64,000 nucleotides of DNA from Mongoliitalea lutea (GTDB lineage: Bacteria; Bacteroidota; Bacteroidia; Cytophagales; Cyclobacteriaceae), in assembly GCF_014652135.1 (NCBI RefSeq), contig NZ_BMYF01000006.1:1-64000 (forward strand). Direction: 5' to 3'. Positions 46,319-55,806 of the stretch are shown here, piece by piece (within the stretch, counting starts at the first letter, position 1; each line of letters begins with the position of its first letter). Below the pieces are notes generated by a model, which was not told the DNA's origin, did not search any database, and saw only the letters and a list, made by a program, of their open reading frames with translations. The position numbers and the translations under genes were made by a program.

Positions 46319-47257
46319 ATGACAAAAGTAACTGTAGTTGGAGCAGGTAACGTAGGTGCTACCTGTGCGGATGTTTTAGCTTACAGAGAAATAGCTGAAG
46401 AAATTGTTTTATTGGACATCAAAGAAGGTATGGCTGAGGGCAAAGCCCTTGACATCTGGCAAAAAGCTCCAATTAATCAGTATGACAGCAGAACTGTGGG
46501 TAGCACAAATGACTACTCAAAAACAGCAAATTCTGATGTAGTAGTGATCACTTCTGGTCTTCCAAGAAAGCCAGGGATGACTCGTGATGATTTGATCGAA
46601 ACCAATGCTGGTATCGTGAAAACGGTAACCGAAAATGTTATTCAGCATTCTCCAAATGCAATCATCATTGTAGTGTCCAATCCTTTGGATGTAATGACCT
46701 ATCAGGCACACATCACTTCTCAATTACCAAGAACCAAGGTAATGGGTATGGCGGGTATCTTGGATACTGCACGTTACAGAGCATTTTTGGCTGAGGAGCT
46801 TAACATCTCTGGTAAGGAAATCCAAGCGATCTTGATGGGTGGTCACGGTGACACCATGGTTCCGCTTCCACGTTACACCACTGTCGCAGGTATCCCTGTG
46901 ACCGAAATGATTGCAAAAGATAAATTGGATGCTATCATCGAGCGTACAAAGTTTGGTGGTGGAGAGTTGGTGAAGTTGATGGGTACATCTGCTTGGTATG
47001 CACCGGGTTCTGCATCTGCTCAAATGGTAGAGGCTATCTTGAAAAATCAGCGTAGAGTATTCCCAGTATGTATCAAATTGGACGGTGAGTACGGTATCGA
47101 CGATTGCTACTTGGGTGTACCGGTTATCCTAGGTAGAAATGGTGTGGAAAAAGTAATCGAACTAGATCTAAATGATGAGGAAAAAGCCTTATTAGAAGTG
47201 TCTAGAGGTCACGTGAAAGAAGTCATGAATGTATTGGATAAATTATCCTCCAAGTAA
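46319..47257 (+). CDS. mdh: Malate dehydrogenase
   Basis: This 312-residue, LDH-like NAD-dependent malate dehydrogenase converts malate and oxaloacetate in the TCA cycle. GAGNVG (residues 8-13) binds NAD, LLDIKEGMAEGKALD holds the Asp that selects NAD, GLPRKPGMTRDDLIETN carries the substrate Arg residues, VVSNPLDVMTYQ follows, and GGHGDTMVPL has the catalytic His near residue 175. Single gene with its own promoter and terminator. Confidence 0.97.
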   Translation: MTKVTVVGAGNVGATCADVLAYREIAEEIVLLDIKEGMAEGKALDIWQKAPINQYDSRTVGSTNDYSKTANSDVVVITSGLPRKPGMTRDDLIETNAGIVKTVTENVIQHSPNAIIIVVSNPLDVMTYQAHITSQLPRTKVMGMAGILDTARYRAFLAEELNISGKEIQAILMGGHGDTMVPLPRYTTVAGIPVTEMIAKDKLDAIIERTKFGGGELVKLMGTSAWYAPGSASAQMVEAILKNQRRVFPVCIKLDGEYGIDDCYLGVPVILGRNGVEKVIELDLNDEEKALLEVSRGHVKEVMNVLDKLSSK

Positions 47258-47283
47258 TCATATTTCAGTTATAGATAAGCAAG

Positions 47284-47310
47284 AATCCCGATAGTTTTGT
47301 CGGGATTTTT
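47284..47310 (+). terminator. Terminator of mdh
   Basis: AATCCCGAT (47284-47292) pairs with GTCGGGATT (47299-47307, one G-T pair), followed by a T run. It lies 26 nt after the mdh stop. Confidence 0.88.
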
Positions 47311-47372
47311 GTTTTATTCGTATTTTTGAGCAGAAATCATCCGTTTTTCCAAAATTTATCGTTTACTGTTCT

Positions 47373-50081
47373 GTGAGAATATTAAAAGTCATTACTCTAA
47401 GTTTGTTTTTTGCCGGGCTCGGATATGGGCTCTATTATGTGTACCAAGAAATCATTGGTAAAAAGGGAATCGATGGGATTCATCTGATTTCTGCTGATGC
47501 TATTTTTGTTTTGGAAACATCTCAGGGTGATGAATTTTGGGAAAAACTAACGACACAGCCTTTTTGGTACACGCTTCAGGAAATCCCTTCTGTCAATGAT
47601 GCCGATGTGCAGGTGGCGGCATTTGCCTCTGTGCTGGAGGGTTATCAGTCATTTTCTGGATTGTTGAAAGGAAAAAAAGCCAGTATTTCCCTGCATCCTG
47701 TTGGCAGGGATGATTTTGATTTTTTGTTTACGATCCATTTGAAAAATGCAGACGAAAAGAGCTTTTTAAAATACTTGGAAGCCAATCTGCCCGAACTCTC
47801 CCAGATCAATGAGCGAATGTACTCAGGGGTTACGATCAAAGAGTTTCAATCCTTAAATCTCAATAGAAACTTTTCTTTCACTTGGGTAGGGGACGTGTTG
47901 GTTGGGAGTTTTACTTCATTTTTGGTAGAGGAAGCTATTCGCCATGCGCAAAATTCTTCCCTGTCCAATTTCCGTGAAGTCAATAAGGCATTATTTGCAG
48001 CTTTACCGGAAAGTAAAGGTCTTGGGACCCTTCGGGTTTCTTCCAATGGATTTGCTCGGTTGATAGAAGGGATATCTAAAAGCCAAAATCAAGCCTTGGA
48101 TCAATTGTTCTCCAAAAATAAGTTGATTGGTAATTATGAGATTGATTTTGAAGAAGGTGAAATTGTACTGAAAGGGACCACCATATTCCCTGAGACATCA
48201 GTTACGCCAAAAGTAGGAATATCAAACTTTGAGGTTGGCGGGTTTGTCACTAATCGGGTATCTTCTTGGGTAAGCTTTAATTTTGAAAACATTTCAGGAA
48301 TCAACTTTTTCGAAAATGCAGCTTTCAATGAAAAAAGTACGGTAAAAGGTGATGTAGAGAAAAGGCTGCTGGGAAATGGTTTTTTCGATCAGCTTGACGG
48401 GCAGATGCTCTTATTGAATTTCGAAAAAGTAAGTAATAATGCTCAGGACAGGGTGTTGCTTTTGAAAACCAAAGAGCTGAGGAGGCAATTGGAGCTGCTG
48501 AAAGCGTTTAATCCTGCGGCAACTCAACTTGATATGTCACAGGGAAATGTGGATTTCTTTGGTACGAATGAAATCTTTGTGCTTGCTGTCGAGGAATTAC
48601 CAGCCCACATGTTTGGCGGTAAATTTCTAGGTTTTCCGGATACTTATGTGACAGGATTGGATGGGTACCTTGTTTTTGCCAATAGTTCTAAAGCAATGAA
48701 GCTATTTTTGGATGATTATGGGTCCAAAAATTTCAGTAGACAGGTGTTTTATAAAAATCCAGAACAGCTGATTCAGTTTTATTTGGATATTCCGCTTTCT
48801 TGGAGCTCTCTTATGGATATCAGTGCTCCTTCATGGACTCCTTTCTTCCAAAAGTATGCACGAAACTTACAATCTTTTCAGAGTTTGAATGTGAGTTTGC
48901 AGGATTTTGTAGCTAATAAGTTTTCAACGACCATTCGGTTAGGTCATCAGGCAGCAGCTACCAAGCCACAGGCAAGGCAGGATGTGTTTTTGACCGAAAC
49001 CAAATCTATTCAGCTGCCTAACCAACTACAGTATGGACCTAAAAAAGTGTTGAATTTCAATGATAAGAGCCCTGAATTCGTTGTGCAGGATGAAAGCAAT
49101 GTCATGTATTTAATCACTAAAGATATGGAGCAGGTTTTTTCAAGGATGTTGGAAGGGCCTATTGTTTCAGATGTTTTTCAGGTGGACTATTTAAAAAATG
49201 GGAAGTTGCAAATGCTCTTTGCTACCCCAAATCAAGTACATATCATTGATAGATTAGGGAATTATATTCCCGGGTTTCCAGTGAGTCCAACACAGGGGGA
49301 GAACATTACTCAGCTCAATTTAGTGGATTACAATAATGACCGGGACTATCGTTATTTTTTGGGTACGGCAGATGGTAATTTGTGGTTATTGGATCGTGCT
49401 GGCAAAACCTTGGATGGTTGGAATCCGAAAAACATTAGCGGAGAACCTGTGGTCAAGCCTGCTCATCATCGCATCGCAGGTGTAGGAGATCGCATGATTG
49501 CTTTGTCCAAAAGGGGTGAGCTCTACTTTTTCAACCGTCGGGGAGAACCTGAGGTTGGTAGCCCATTTAGGTTGGGAGATGCATTGGGGACGGATTATAC
49601 CATCATCGAGCGAGGCAACGCCAAAGATACCCGTTTAGTGACCGTTACGGCAGGAGGGGAAGTAGTACAAGTGAATTTTAGTGGAGAGCTTACCTACCGA
49701 AATCAATTAGCCAAAGATGATCGGGATACTCGCTTTATTTTAGTCAAAGATCAAAAAGAAGATAGATACCTCATTGCTACCCATAGCTACAATAAAGTCT
49801 GTTTTTATGATGAGACGTATCAGTTGATTTTCGAAAAGGATGTGGTCTCAGATAATCTGGATTTCCAGTTGTATACTTTTGGAGGAGATAAAAATCTGAT
49901 TGGACTTTTGGATAGGGATCAGGAGTTTTTATACCTCTATGGGTTAAAAGGTGAACTGCTTAATGCAGTGCCGATTTCTTCGGTAGAAAAAATGGAGCTA
50001 ATCTATGCAGGAAGCCAAAATGAGTACTTAATCTATACCATTTCGGGTAATAAACTAGCAGAGTACAGATTGCCATTTTAA
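47373..50081 (+). CDS. Large DUF3352-like membrane-anchored protein with C-terminal propeller
   Basis: A 902-residue protein. A GTG at 47373 gives MRILKVITLSLFFAGLGYGL, an N-terminal membrane anchor, and no ATG lies nearby. Residues ~35-530 have a DUF3352-like pattern (SADAIFVLETSQGDEFW, VGDVLVGSFTSFLVEEAIRH). Residues ~560-902 contain blade-like repeats that look like a beta-propeller (YFLGTADGNLWLLDRAGKTL, MIALSKRGELYFFNRRGEPE). Probably on the periplasmic side. Function is unknown; the domain assignment is moderate. Confidence 0.7.
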   Translation: MRILKVITLSLFFAGLGYGLYYVYQEIIGKKGIDGIHLISADAIFVLETSQGDEFWEKLTTQPFWYTLQEIPSVNDADVQVAAFASVLEGYQSFSGLLKGKKASISLHPVGRDDFDFLFTIHLKNADEKSFLKYLEANLPELSQINERMYSGVTIKEFQSLNLNRNFSFTWVGDVLVGSFTSFLVEEAIRHAQNSSLSNFREVNKALFAALPESKGLGTLRVSSNGFARLIEGISKSQNQALDQLFSKNKLIGNYEIDFEEGEIVLKGTTIFPETSVTPKVGISNFEVGGFVTNRVSSWVSFNFENISGINFFENAAFNEKSTVKGDVEKRLLGNGFFDQLDGQMLLLNFEKVSNNAQDRVLLLKTKELRRQLELLKAFNPAATQLDMSQGNVDFFGTNEIFVLAVEELPAHMFGGKFLGFPDTYVTGLDGYLVFANSSKAMKLFLDDYGSKNFSRQVFYKNPEQLIQFYLDIPLSWSSLMDISAPSWTPFFQKYARNLQSFQSLNVSLQDFVANKFSTTIRLGHQAAATKPQARQDVFLTETKSIQLPNQLQYGPKKVLNFNDKSPEFVVQDESNVMYLITKDMEQVFSRMLEGPIVSDVFQVDYLKNGKLQMLFATPNQVHIIDRLGNYIPGFPVSPTQGENITQLNLVDYNNDRDYRYFLGTADGNLWLLDRAGKTLDGWNPKNISGEPVVKPAHHRIAGVGDRMIALSKRGELYFFNRRGEPEVGSPFRLGDALGTDYTIIERGNAKDTRLVTVTAGGEVVQVNFSGELTYRNQLAKDDRDTRFILVKDQKEDRYLIATHSYNKVCFYDETYQLIFEKDVVSDNLDFQLYTFGGDKNLIGLLDRDQEFLYLYGLKGELLNAVPISSVEKMELIYAGSQNEYLIYTISGNKLAEYRLPF

Positions 50082-50154
50082 GTAAGAAGACAGGTTGAGC
50101 AGAGCTCAAACAGTTTATTTTATTAATTTTGCGGCTCAATTACATGCATGGATG

Positions 50155-51816
50155 ATGAAAAAATTGTTTTGGCTAATTGCTATTGTTTCTTTGACTTGGG
50201 CGCCTGTGATGGGGCAAGTAATGGTTGATGGAAGCCCTGTTCCTGTAGATCCAGAAGATTATCATAACCTAAAAACACCTTACACTGCTTCTCTTACCTT
50301 TTTTCTTAATTTGCGGGAAGATAATTTTGATCCTGAGGCAGCCGCTTTATCGTTGATGACTGATGATCTAGGTGAAGGTGTTGAGCCACGGGAATTGGCT
50401 ATCAAGTTGAAGCAGATTTTTGATGGAAATGGAGTGGCCATCCGATTTGCTGAGATACCCAATGAAGCTACATTCATAGATTCTGTTTATACCAATCAGG
50501 CAAAGTATTTTTTTGATACCCGTGTACTTCCTTTTGTGTATCTTCAAAAGTATGGGGATGAATGGAAGTTCAGTGCGTTTACTGTCAGTCAGATCCATGA
50601 GTTGCATAGGGCAACTTTTCCCTTTGGTACAGATCAATTGATTAATCAACTGCCCAAGATGGGTACAAAAACCTATTTTGGTTTTCAAACCTGGCAGTTG
50701 GTCGGTCTATTTGGGTTTATTTTGTTGCTTTTTCTGGCCCATAAGCTGTTTACCTTTCTATTTGATCGGGTAATTTTATTTTCTCTCGAGAGGTTAGGAT
50801 ATGGAAATGTAGGAGAGAAATATATTTTGCCCGTAGCTAAGGTCTTAAGTATTTACTTGATTCTCTTGGTTTCGGCCTTGTTCATTCGCCTTTTACAATT
50901 ACCAGTGGAAGTGGTGGCTTTTGTTCTGAAAATGCTCCATGCAGCTAAGCCATTTGTACTGACTATTGTTTTTTACAAGATTGTAGATGTGGTGGCACTC
51001 TATTTTGCCAAGCTAGCCGAAAAAACCGAATCCACATTAGATGATCAATTAGTACCCTTGGTTCGCAAAACCCTAAAAGCATTTGTTGTGGTAGTGGGTA
51101 CCTTGTTTATTTTGAAAGAAGGCCTAGATGTTGATATCGTTCCTTTTTTGACGGGTTTATCCATTGGTGGTTTGGCTTTTGCTTTGGCGGCGCAGGATAC
51201 CATCAAAAACTTCTTTGGATCCGTGATGATTTTTATTGATAAGCCCTTTCAGGTAGGGGATTGGATTACTTCCGGAGATGTGGATGGTACGGTAGAGGAG
51301 GTGGGTTTTCGTTCTACCCGTATTCGGACTTTCCGTAATTCCGTCACATATATCCCTAATGGGAAAATTGCTGATGCCACCATTGATAATCACGGATTGA
51401 GGCAGTACAGAAGGTTTTATACTACCTTGACTGTCACGTACGATACCCCTCATGAGTTGATTGAAACCTTTGTGCAAGGACTTCGGGAAATTGTATTGAA
51501 GCATCCGGAAACACGTAAAGACGCTTTCAATATTTACTTCAACAACCTTTCTTCATATAGTAAGGATATCATGTTCTACATCTTTTTTGAAGTGCCTACT
51601 TGGCCTGAGGAGTTGCGCTGTAGACATGAGATATTGATTCAAATAGTGCAATTGGCAGAAGTGTTGGGTATACGTTTTGCCTTCCCAACGCAGACCCTGC
51701 ATATGGAAAGCTTTCCTGAGAAAAAGGACCTAATTCCAGGTTACCCATCCGATGCCTCGGTTTACAAGCAAAAATTGACACAATTTTTGAATCAGGAACT
51801 TGGTAAAAAAGAATAA
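50155..51816 (+). CDS. MscS family mechanosensitive ion channel
   Basis: About 553 residues from the ATG at 50155, giving a signal peptide (MKKLFWLIAIVSLTWAPVMG); a longer TTG-started frame upstream is not credible. A periplasmic N-terminal region (to ~residue 180) precedes several membrane segments. The pore helix and MscS core are GLSIGGLAFALAAQDTIKNF near residue 345, then DKPFQVGDWITSGDVDGTVE and FRNSVTYIPNGKIADATI. It protects cells against hypo-osmotic shock. It stands alone between the DUF3352-like gene and the cytochrome c cluster. Confidence 0.9.
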   Translation: MKKLFWLIAIVSLTWAPVMGQVMVDGSPVPVDPEDYHNLKTPYTASLTFFLNLREDNFDPEAAALSLMTDDLGEGVEPRELAIKLKQIFDGNGVAIRFAEIPNEATFIDSVYTNQAKYFFDTRVLPFVYLQKYGDEWKFSAFTVSQIHELHRATFPFGTDQLINQLPKMGTKTYFGFQTWQLVGLFGFILLLFLAHKLFTFLFDRVILFSLERLGYGNVGEKYILPVAKVLSIYLILLVSALFIRLLQLPVEVVAFVLKMLHAAKPFVLTIVFYKIVDVVALYFAKLAEKTESTLDDQLVPLVRKTLKAFVVVVGTLFILKEGLDVDIVPFLTGLSIGGLAFALAAQDTIKNFFGSVMIFIDKPFQVGDWITSGDVDGTVEEVGFRSTRIRTFRNSVTYIPNGKIADATIDNHGLRQYRRFYTTLTVTYDTPHELIETFVQGLREIVLKHPETRKDAFNIYFNNLSSYSKDIMFYIFFEVPTWPEELRCRHEILIQIVQLAEVLGIRFAFPTQTLHMESFPEKKDLIPGYPSDASVYKQKLTQFLNQELGKKE

Positions 51817-51896
51817 GGTTGGAAGTTTATGACAAAAAGCACAGTAATCAGGAACTTATAGCGTATTTTTGCACTTAATTAGCAAAAAATACGCTG

Positions 51897-52577
51897 ATGA
51901 AGAAAAATTGGTGGAAAGTTCTCACGATTCTATTGCTCTTATACACCCTGACAGTTGGGTTAATCCAAGATGTTCCTCGTTTACCCATTTTAAATGAGAC
52001 CATTCGGGCCCTGTACTTTCACGTGACCATGTGGTTTGGAATGATCATCTTGTTGGTAGTGGCAGTAGTGCAAAGCGTGAAGTACCTACGCACCAATGAC
52101 CTCAAGCATGATGATAAGGCTGTTGAGTTTACCAATGCAGCCATTCTATTTGGTGTATTAGGAATTGTGACGGGGATGCTGTGGGCAAAGTATACATGGG
52201 GAGATTACTGGAGCGGAGATCCTAAGCAGAATGCATCTGCTATTGGACTCTTGATGTATTTTGCATATTCCATCTTGCGCAATTCACTCACAGATGTACA
52301 TCAGCGCGCCCGTATCGGTGCTGTTTATAATATTTTTGCATTTGCTGCCTTTATTCCGTTGATTTTTATTTTGCCAAGATTAACCGATAGTCTACATCCT
52401 GGAAACGGTGGAAATCCGGGCTTCAATGCCTATGATCTCGATAGTAAATTGCGCATGGTCTTTTATCCCGCAATCATCGGATGGACACTTTTGGGAACTT
52501 GGATGAGCGTTGTACGTGTAAGGCTTAGAAGAGTAGAAAGAAAGTTAGAAGATAAATTGATTAACCAAGTTTCATGA
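51897..52577 (+). CDS. ccmC: Cytochrome c maturation permease CcmC-like
   Basis: A 226-residue membrane protein with six hydrophobic segments. It has the conserved His in ALYFHVTMWFGM near residue 42, the tryptophan-rich haem motif WGDYWSGDPKQNAS near residue 100, and the second His in DSLHPGNGG near residue 165. CcmC loads haem onto CcmE. The motif is closer to a CcsA/ResC-type WWD than to the E. coli CcmC form. Overlaps the next gene by 4 nt; no ccmA or ccmB gene is nearby in the window. Confidence 0.85.
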   Translation: MKKNWWKVLTILLLLYTLTVGLIQDVPRLPILNETIRALYFHVTMWFGMIILLVVAVVQSVKYLRTNDLKHDDKAVEFTNAAILFGVLGIVTGMLWAKYTWGDYWSGDPKQNASAIGLLMYFAYSILRNSLTDVHQRARIGAVYNIFAFAAFIPLIFILPRLTDSLHPGNGGNPGFNAYDLDSKLRMVFYPAIIGWTLLGTWMSVVRVRLRRVERKLEDKLINQVS

Positions 52578-52825
52578 AAAAGTACTTAATCATCCTTTTT
52601 CTGATGCTTACGCTTCAGGTGTCTGCTCAGGAAAAAATCGCAATCAATGAATCCGACTACCAAAATACCCGTGTAGAGATGGCGGATGTGATGCGTGCGG
52701 AAGGGAAAATTTATGTCTTGGTAGGCATTATCGTAATCGTATTTGCAGGTATTGTTGTCTATCTCATCAATACCGATAGGAAAGTTGCTCGTTTGGAGAA
52801 ACTGTTAGAGAATCAGGAATTATAA
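52574..52825 (+). CDS. CcmD-like small membrane protein
   Basis: An 83-residue protein with a cleavable-looking signal (MKKYLIILFLMLTLQVSAQ) and a second hydrophobic helix (residues ~52-68, VLVGIIVIVFAGIVVYL), then a short basic tail. Size, position between ccmC and ccmE, and topology suggest a CcmD-like helper that releases haem-loaded CcmE; this is inferred from context. Confidence 0.65.
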   Translation: MKKYLIILFLMLTLQVSAQEKIAINESDYQNTRVEMADVMRAEGKIYVLVGIIVIVFAGIVVYLINTDRKVARLEKLLENQEL

Positions 52826-52835
52826 AAGTAACTAT

Positions 52836-53252
52836 ATGAAAAAGGGTCATTTGTTGGGTTTGGGTGTTATTGCAGTGGCAATCATCATTATCATTTCCAT
52901 GATTGGTGACGCAAGTACCTATGAAAGTTTTTCAACTGCTAAGAAAATGATGCTTAGCGGGGATGAAAAGCCTATACATGTGGTAGGAGAGTTGAAAAAA
53001 GCGGATAACGGAAATGTAGAAGGTATTGAAGTGAATCCGAATAAAACTTCCTTCTATTTTATGATGGTGGATAATGATGGGACAGAGCAAAAAGTTTTTT
53101 ACAATGAACCGGTTCCGCCAGACTTTGCGCGTGCAGAACAGGTTGTAGTCATCGGTTCTTACAAAACTGAGGACTTATTTGTTGCTGACAAAATCCTAAT
53201 GAAGTGTCCATCTAAGTATCAGGAGAACGACCTTGCGCAAGCAGGTATGTAA
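52836..53252 (+). CDS. ccmE: Cytochrome c maturation haem chaperone CcmE, CxxxY type
   Basis: A 138-residue periplasmic haem chaperone with an N-terminal anchor (residues ~6-25) and an OB-fold (KPIHVVGELKKADNGNVEGI, FYFMMVDNDGTEQKVFYNEP, VVVIGSYKTEDLFVADKIL). Typical CcmE binds haem through the His of HxxxY. Here that position reads KCPSKYQEN, a CxxxY motif as known from some archaea and Desulfovibrio, in which haem attaches to Cys. This variant is visible directly; the biochemical consequence is known only from the related systems. Confidence 0.88.
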   Translation: MKKGHLLGLGVIAVAIIIIISMIGDASTYESFSTAKKMMLSGDEKPIHVVGELKKADNGNVEGIEVNPNKTSFYFMMVDNDGTEQKVFYNEPVPPDFARAEQVVVIGSYKTEDLFVADKILMKCPSKYQENDLAQAGM

Positions 53253-53273
53253 ACTCCTTTAACATTCACTAAA

Positions 53274-55805
53274 ATGATTAATACCCTCATCGGTAATATC
53301 GGTCACTTTGCCGTCATCCTGGCATTTGTGACCTCTCTAATTACTGCATATGCATATTATCAGTACACCGTCGTTCCCGAATTGGAGAAGCCCAATTGGA
53401 GGCGATTTAGCCGGATAGCCTTTTACATCCATTCCATCGCGAGCTTTGCGATTGCATTTGCGCTATTTGAAATTATTTATAATCATCGATTTGAATATTT
53501 CTATGCGTATTCGCATTCATCCATGGCACTTCCGGTACATTACATGATTTCCAGTTTCTGGGAAGGTCAGGAAGGCTCCTTTATTCTTTGGATATTCTGG
53601 AATGTTGTACTGGGCTTAGTATTGATTCAGACGAATAAAAAGTGGGAAGGACCTGTAATGGTTGTTTTCTCTTTGGTACAGGCTTTCCTGGTATCCATGA
53701 TTTTGGGTGTAGTTATCGGTGATTTGAAAATCGGTAGTTCTCCGTTTATCCTCTTGAGAGATGCCGTGAATGCTCCGATCTTCCAACTCAATCCTGATTT
53801 TATTCCGGAAGATGGTACGGGCTTAAATCCTTTGTTGCAAAATATTTGGATGGTGATCCACCCGCCTACCTTGTTTTTGGGGTATGCGTCTACCTTGATT
53901 CCTTTTGCTTTCTTGATCGGAGGACTTGCCACACGTAAATATACGGAGTGGGTAAGACCTGCCTTGCCTTGGGCACAGTTTTCTGCCATGATCCTGGGAA
54001 TGGGTATTATCATGGGTGCTTATTGGGCTTATGTGACCCTAAACTTTGGTGGGTATTGGAATTGGGATCCTGTAGAAAATGCTGTATATGTACCTTGGTT
54101 GATTTTGGTAGCAGGTATACATACCATGATTACCTTTAAGAAAAGCAGTACAGCTTTGAAATCTTCTATTGTTTTGATCATTGCGTCTTTCATTTTAGTG
54201 CTATACGCAACCTTCTTGGTACGATCAGGGGTATTAGGAGATTCTTCCGTACACTCATTTACAGACTTGGGTCTTTCAGGACAGCTGTTGATTTATATGT
54301 TGTTTTTCCTTGCAGTTGCTATTTTCTTAGCAGCGAAGCATTGGAAACATATTCCTACATCTGAAAAAGAAGCAGATGTATATTCCCGCGAATTTTGGAT
54401 TTTCATAGGAGCTACAACATTGGCTTTGATGGCTTTTCAGGTGATTCTTCCTACCTCTATTCCAGTGTGGAATTCCATCGTAGAAAGTTTTGGAGGTATC
54501 TCGAATATTGCCCCACCGGTTGATCAAGTTGGTTTTTATACAAAGTTCCAATTATGGTTTGCAGTGGTAGTAGCACTGCTGACAGCGGTAGGACAGTATT
54601 TTTGGTGGAATAAGATGGATGCCAAAACATTGAGAGAAGCCTTAGTATTGCCTTACATCATCTCTGTGTTGGTATCAGCCTTTATCATCATTGCAGGGAA
54701 AGTCTTTGATATCACGTACATCATCGTTGTATTGGCTTCGGTATTTACCATTGTGGCCAATGCAACCATTCTGACACGCTTGATCAAAAAGTCAACTTTC
54801 AAACTTGCCGGGGGTTCGTTAGCACATATTGGCTTAGGGTTGATTTTGATAGGTACCATGTTCTCCTCAGGTTATTCTGAGGTGATTTCTCAAAACATGT
54901 CCGGATTAGTATATAGTAATTCTTGGGAAGATGAATTGAACAAAGAGCATGTCTTACTTTGGATCAATAAACCAACGCAGATTAAGGAATATACTGCTAT
55001 TTATAGAGGTAGGCAAAAGAAAGTAAGTGGAGTCCCTGAATTGGTTCCTGTGAAATACCTGCAAGAAACTGATCGTGTGAATGAGGCAATTGCCAAGGCA
55101 GATATTGTTGTAAGAGGAAAAACATATTTCCAAAAAGGCGACGTAGTGCCTATCGTATTGGAAGAAAATGATTACTTCAGGATTGATTATTATAAGGAAG
55201 ATGAATTCCAGTTTTCACTGAATCCAATGTCACAGTTCAATACAGCGATGGGATTGATTTCATCTCCTGATTCCAGAAGATTTGTAAATCGCGATTTGTA
55301 CACCTTCGTTTCAGCCATCAATGATTTTGAAGATCCGGAGTGGAGAGATGATGAAGTGTATGAAGTGGCACCTGGAGATACCTTTTTCATAGCTGATTTT
55401 GTAACGAATTTTGAAGGTGGCGAGGTGTTGACTGAAGTAGAAGGAGTTCCTTTGTTTGATGGTGATGTAGCAGTAAAGGCTAAGCTTACTGTACAGGATT
55501 ATGATGTAGAAAAACGTTTAGAGCCTATTTTCATTATCCGTGGACAGCAGGTAGGTAGAATCCCTGTAGTGGATACGGAATTAGGAGTGAAAGTAGAATT
55601 GACGAATATTGTCCCTGAGGAGAATAAATTTGTGTTTACTGTTAACCGTTATCAAAAAGATTATGTGGTGTTGAAGGCTATCATTAAGCCTCAGATCAAT
55701 ATTCTTTGGGCAGGTACTATCATTATGTTGATTGGGTTCTGTGTAGCGATTTATCGTAGATACGATGAATTCAAGAAAATGAGAGATAAGGGATTAGAAT
55801 ATTAA
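53274..55805 (+). CDS. ccmF: Cytochrome c haem lyase CcmF
   Basis: An 843-residue polytopic protein (about 14 membrane segments, then a long periplasmic domain from ~residue 540 and a final helix). It has the family's WWD haem motif as FGGYWNWDPVENAVYVPWL near residue 260, IHPPTLFLGYASTLIPFAFL near residue 195 and SSFWEGQEGSFILWIFW near residue 90. It attaches haem to apocytochrome c CxxCH motifs. The preceding genes supply the haem; CcmH/CcmG are not in the window. Confidence 0.92.
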   Translation: MINTLIGNIGHFAVILAFVTSLITAYAYYQYTVVPELEKPNWRRFSRIAFYIHSIASFAIAFALFEIIYNHRFEYFYAYSHSSMALPVHYMISSFWEGQEGSFILWIFWNVVLGLVLIQTNKKWEGPVMVVFSLVQAFLVSMILGVVIGDLKIGSSPFILLRDAVNAPIFQLNPDFIPEDGTGLNPLLQNIWMVIHPPTLFLGYASTLIPFAFLIGGLATRKYTEWVRPALPWAQFSAMILGMGIIMGAYWAYVTLNFGGYWNWDPVENAVYVPWLILVAGIHTMITFKKSSTALKSSIVLIIASFILVLYATFLVRSGVLGDSSVHSFTDLGLSGQLLIYMLFFLAVAIFLAAKHWKHIPTSEKEADVYSREFWIFIGATTLALMAFQVILPTSIPVWNSIVESFGGISNIAPPVDQVGFYTKFQLWFAVVVALLTAVGQYFWWNKMDAKTLREALVLPYIISVLVSAFIIIAGKVFDITYIIVVLASVFTIVANATILTRLIKKSTFKLAGGSLAHIGLGLILIGTMFSSGYSEVISQNMSGLVYSNSWEDELNKEHVLLWINKPTQIKEYTAIYRGRQKKVSGVPELVPVKYLQETDRVNEAIAKADIVVRGKTYFQKGDVVPIVLEENDYFRIDYYKEDEFQFSLNPMSQFNTAMGLISSPDSRRFVNRDLYTFVSAINDFEDPEWRDDEVYEVAPGDTFFIADFVTNFEGGEVLTEVEGVPLFDGDVAVKAKLTVQDYDVEKRLEPIFIIRGQQVGRIPVVDTELGVKVELTNIVPEENKFVFTVNRYQKDYVVLKAIIKPQINILWAGTIIMLIGFCVAIYRRYDEFKKMRDKGLEY

Positions 55806-55806
55806 G

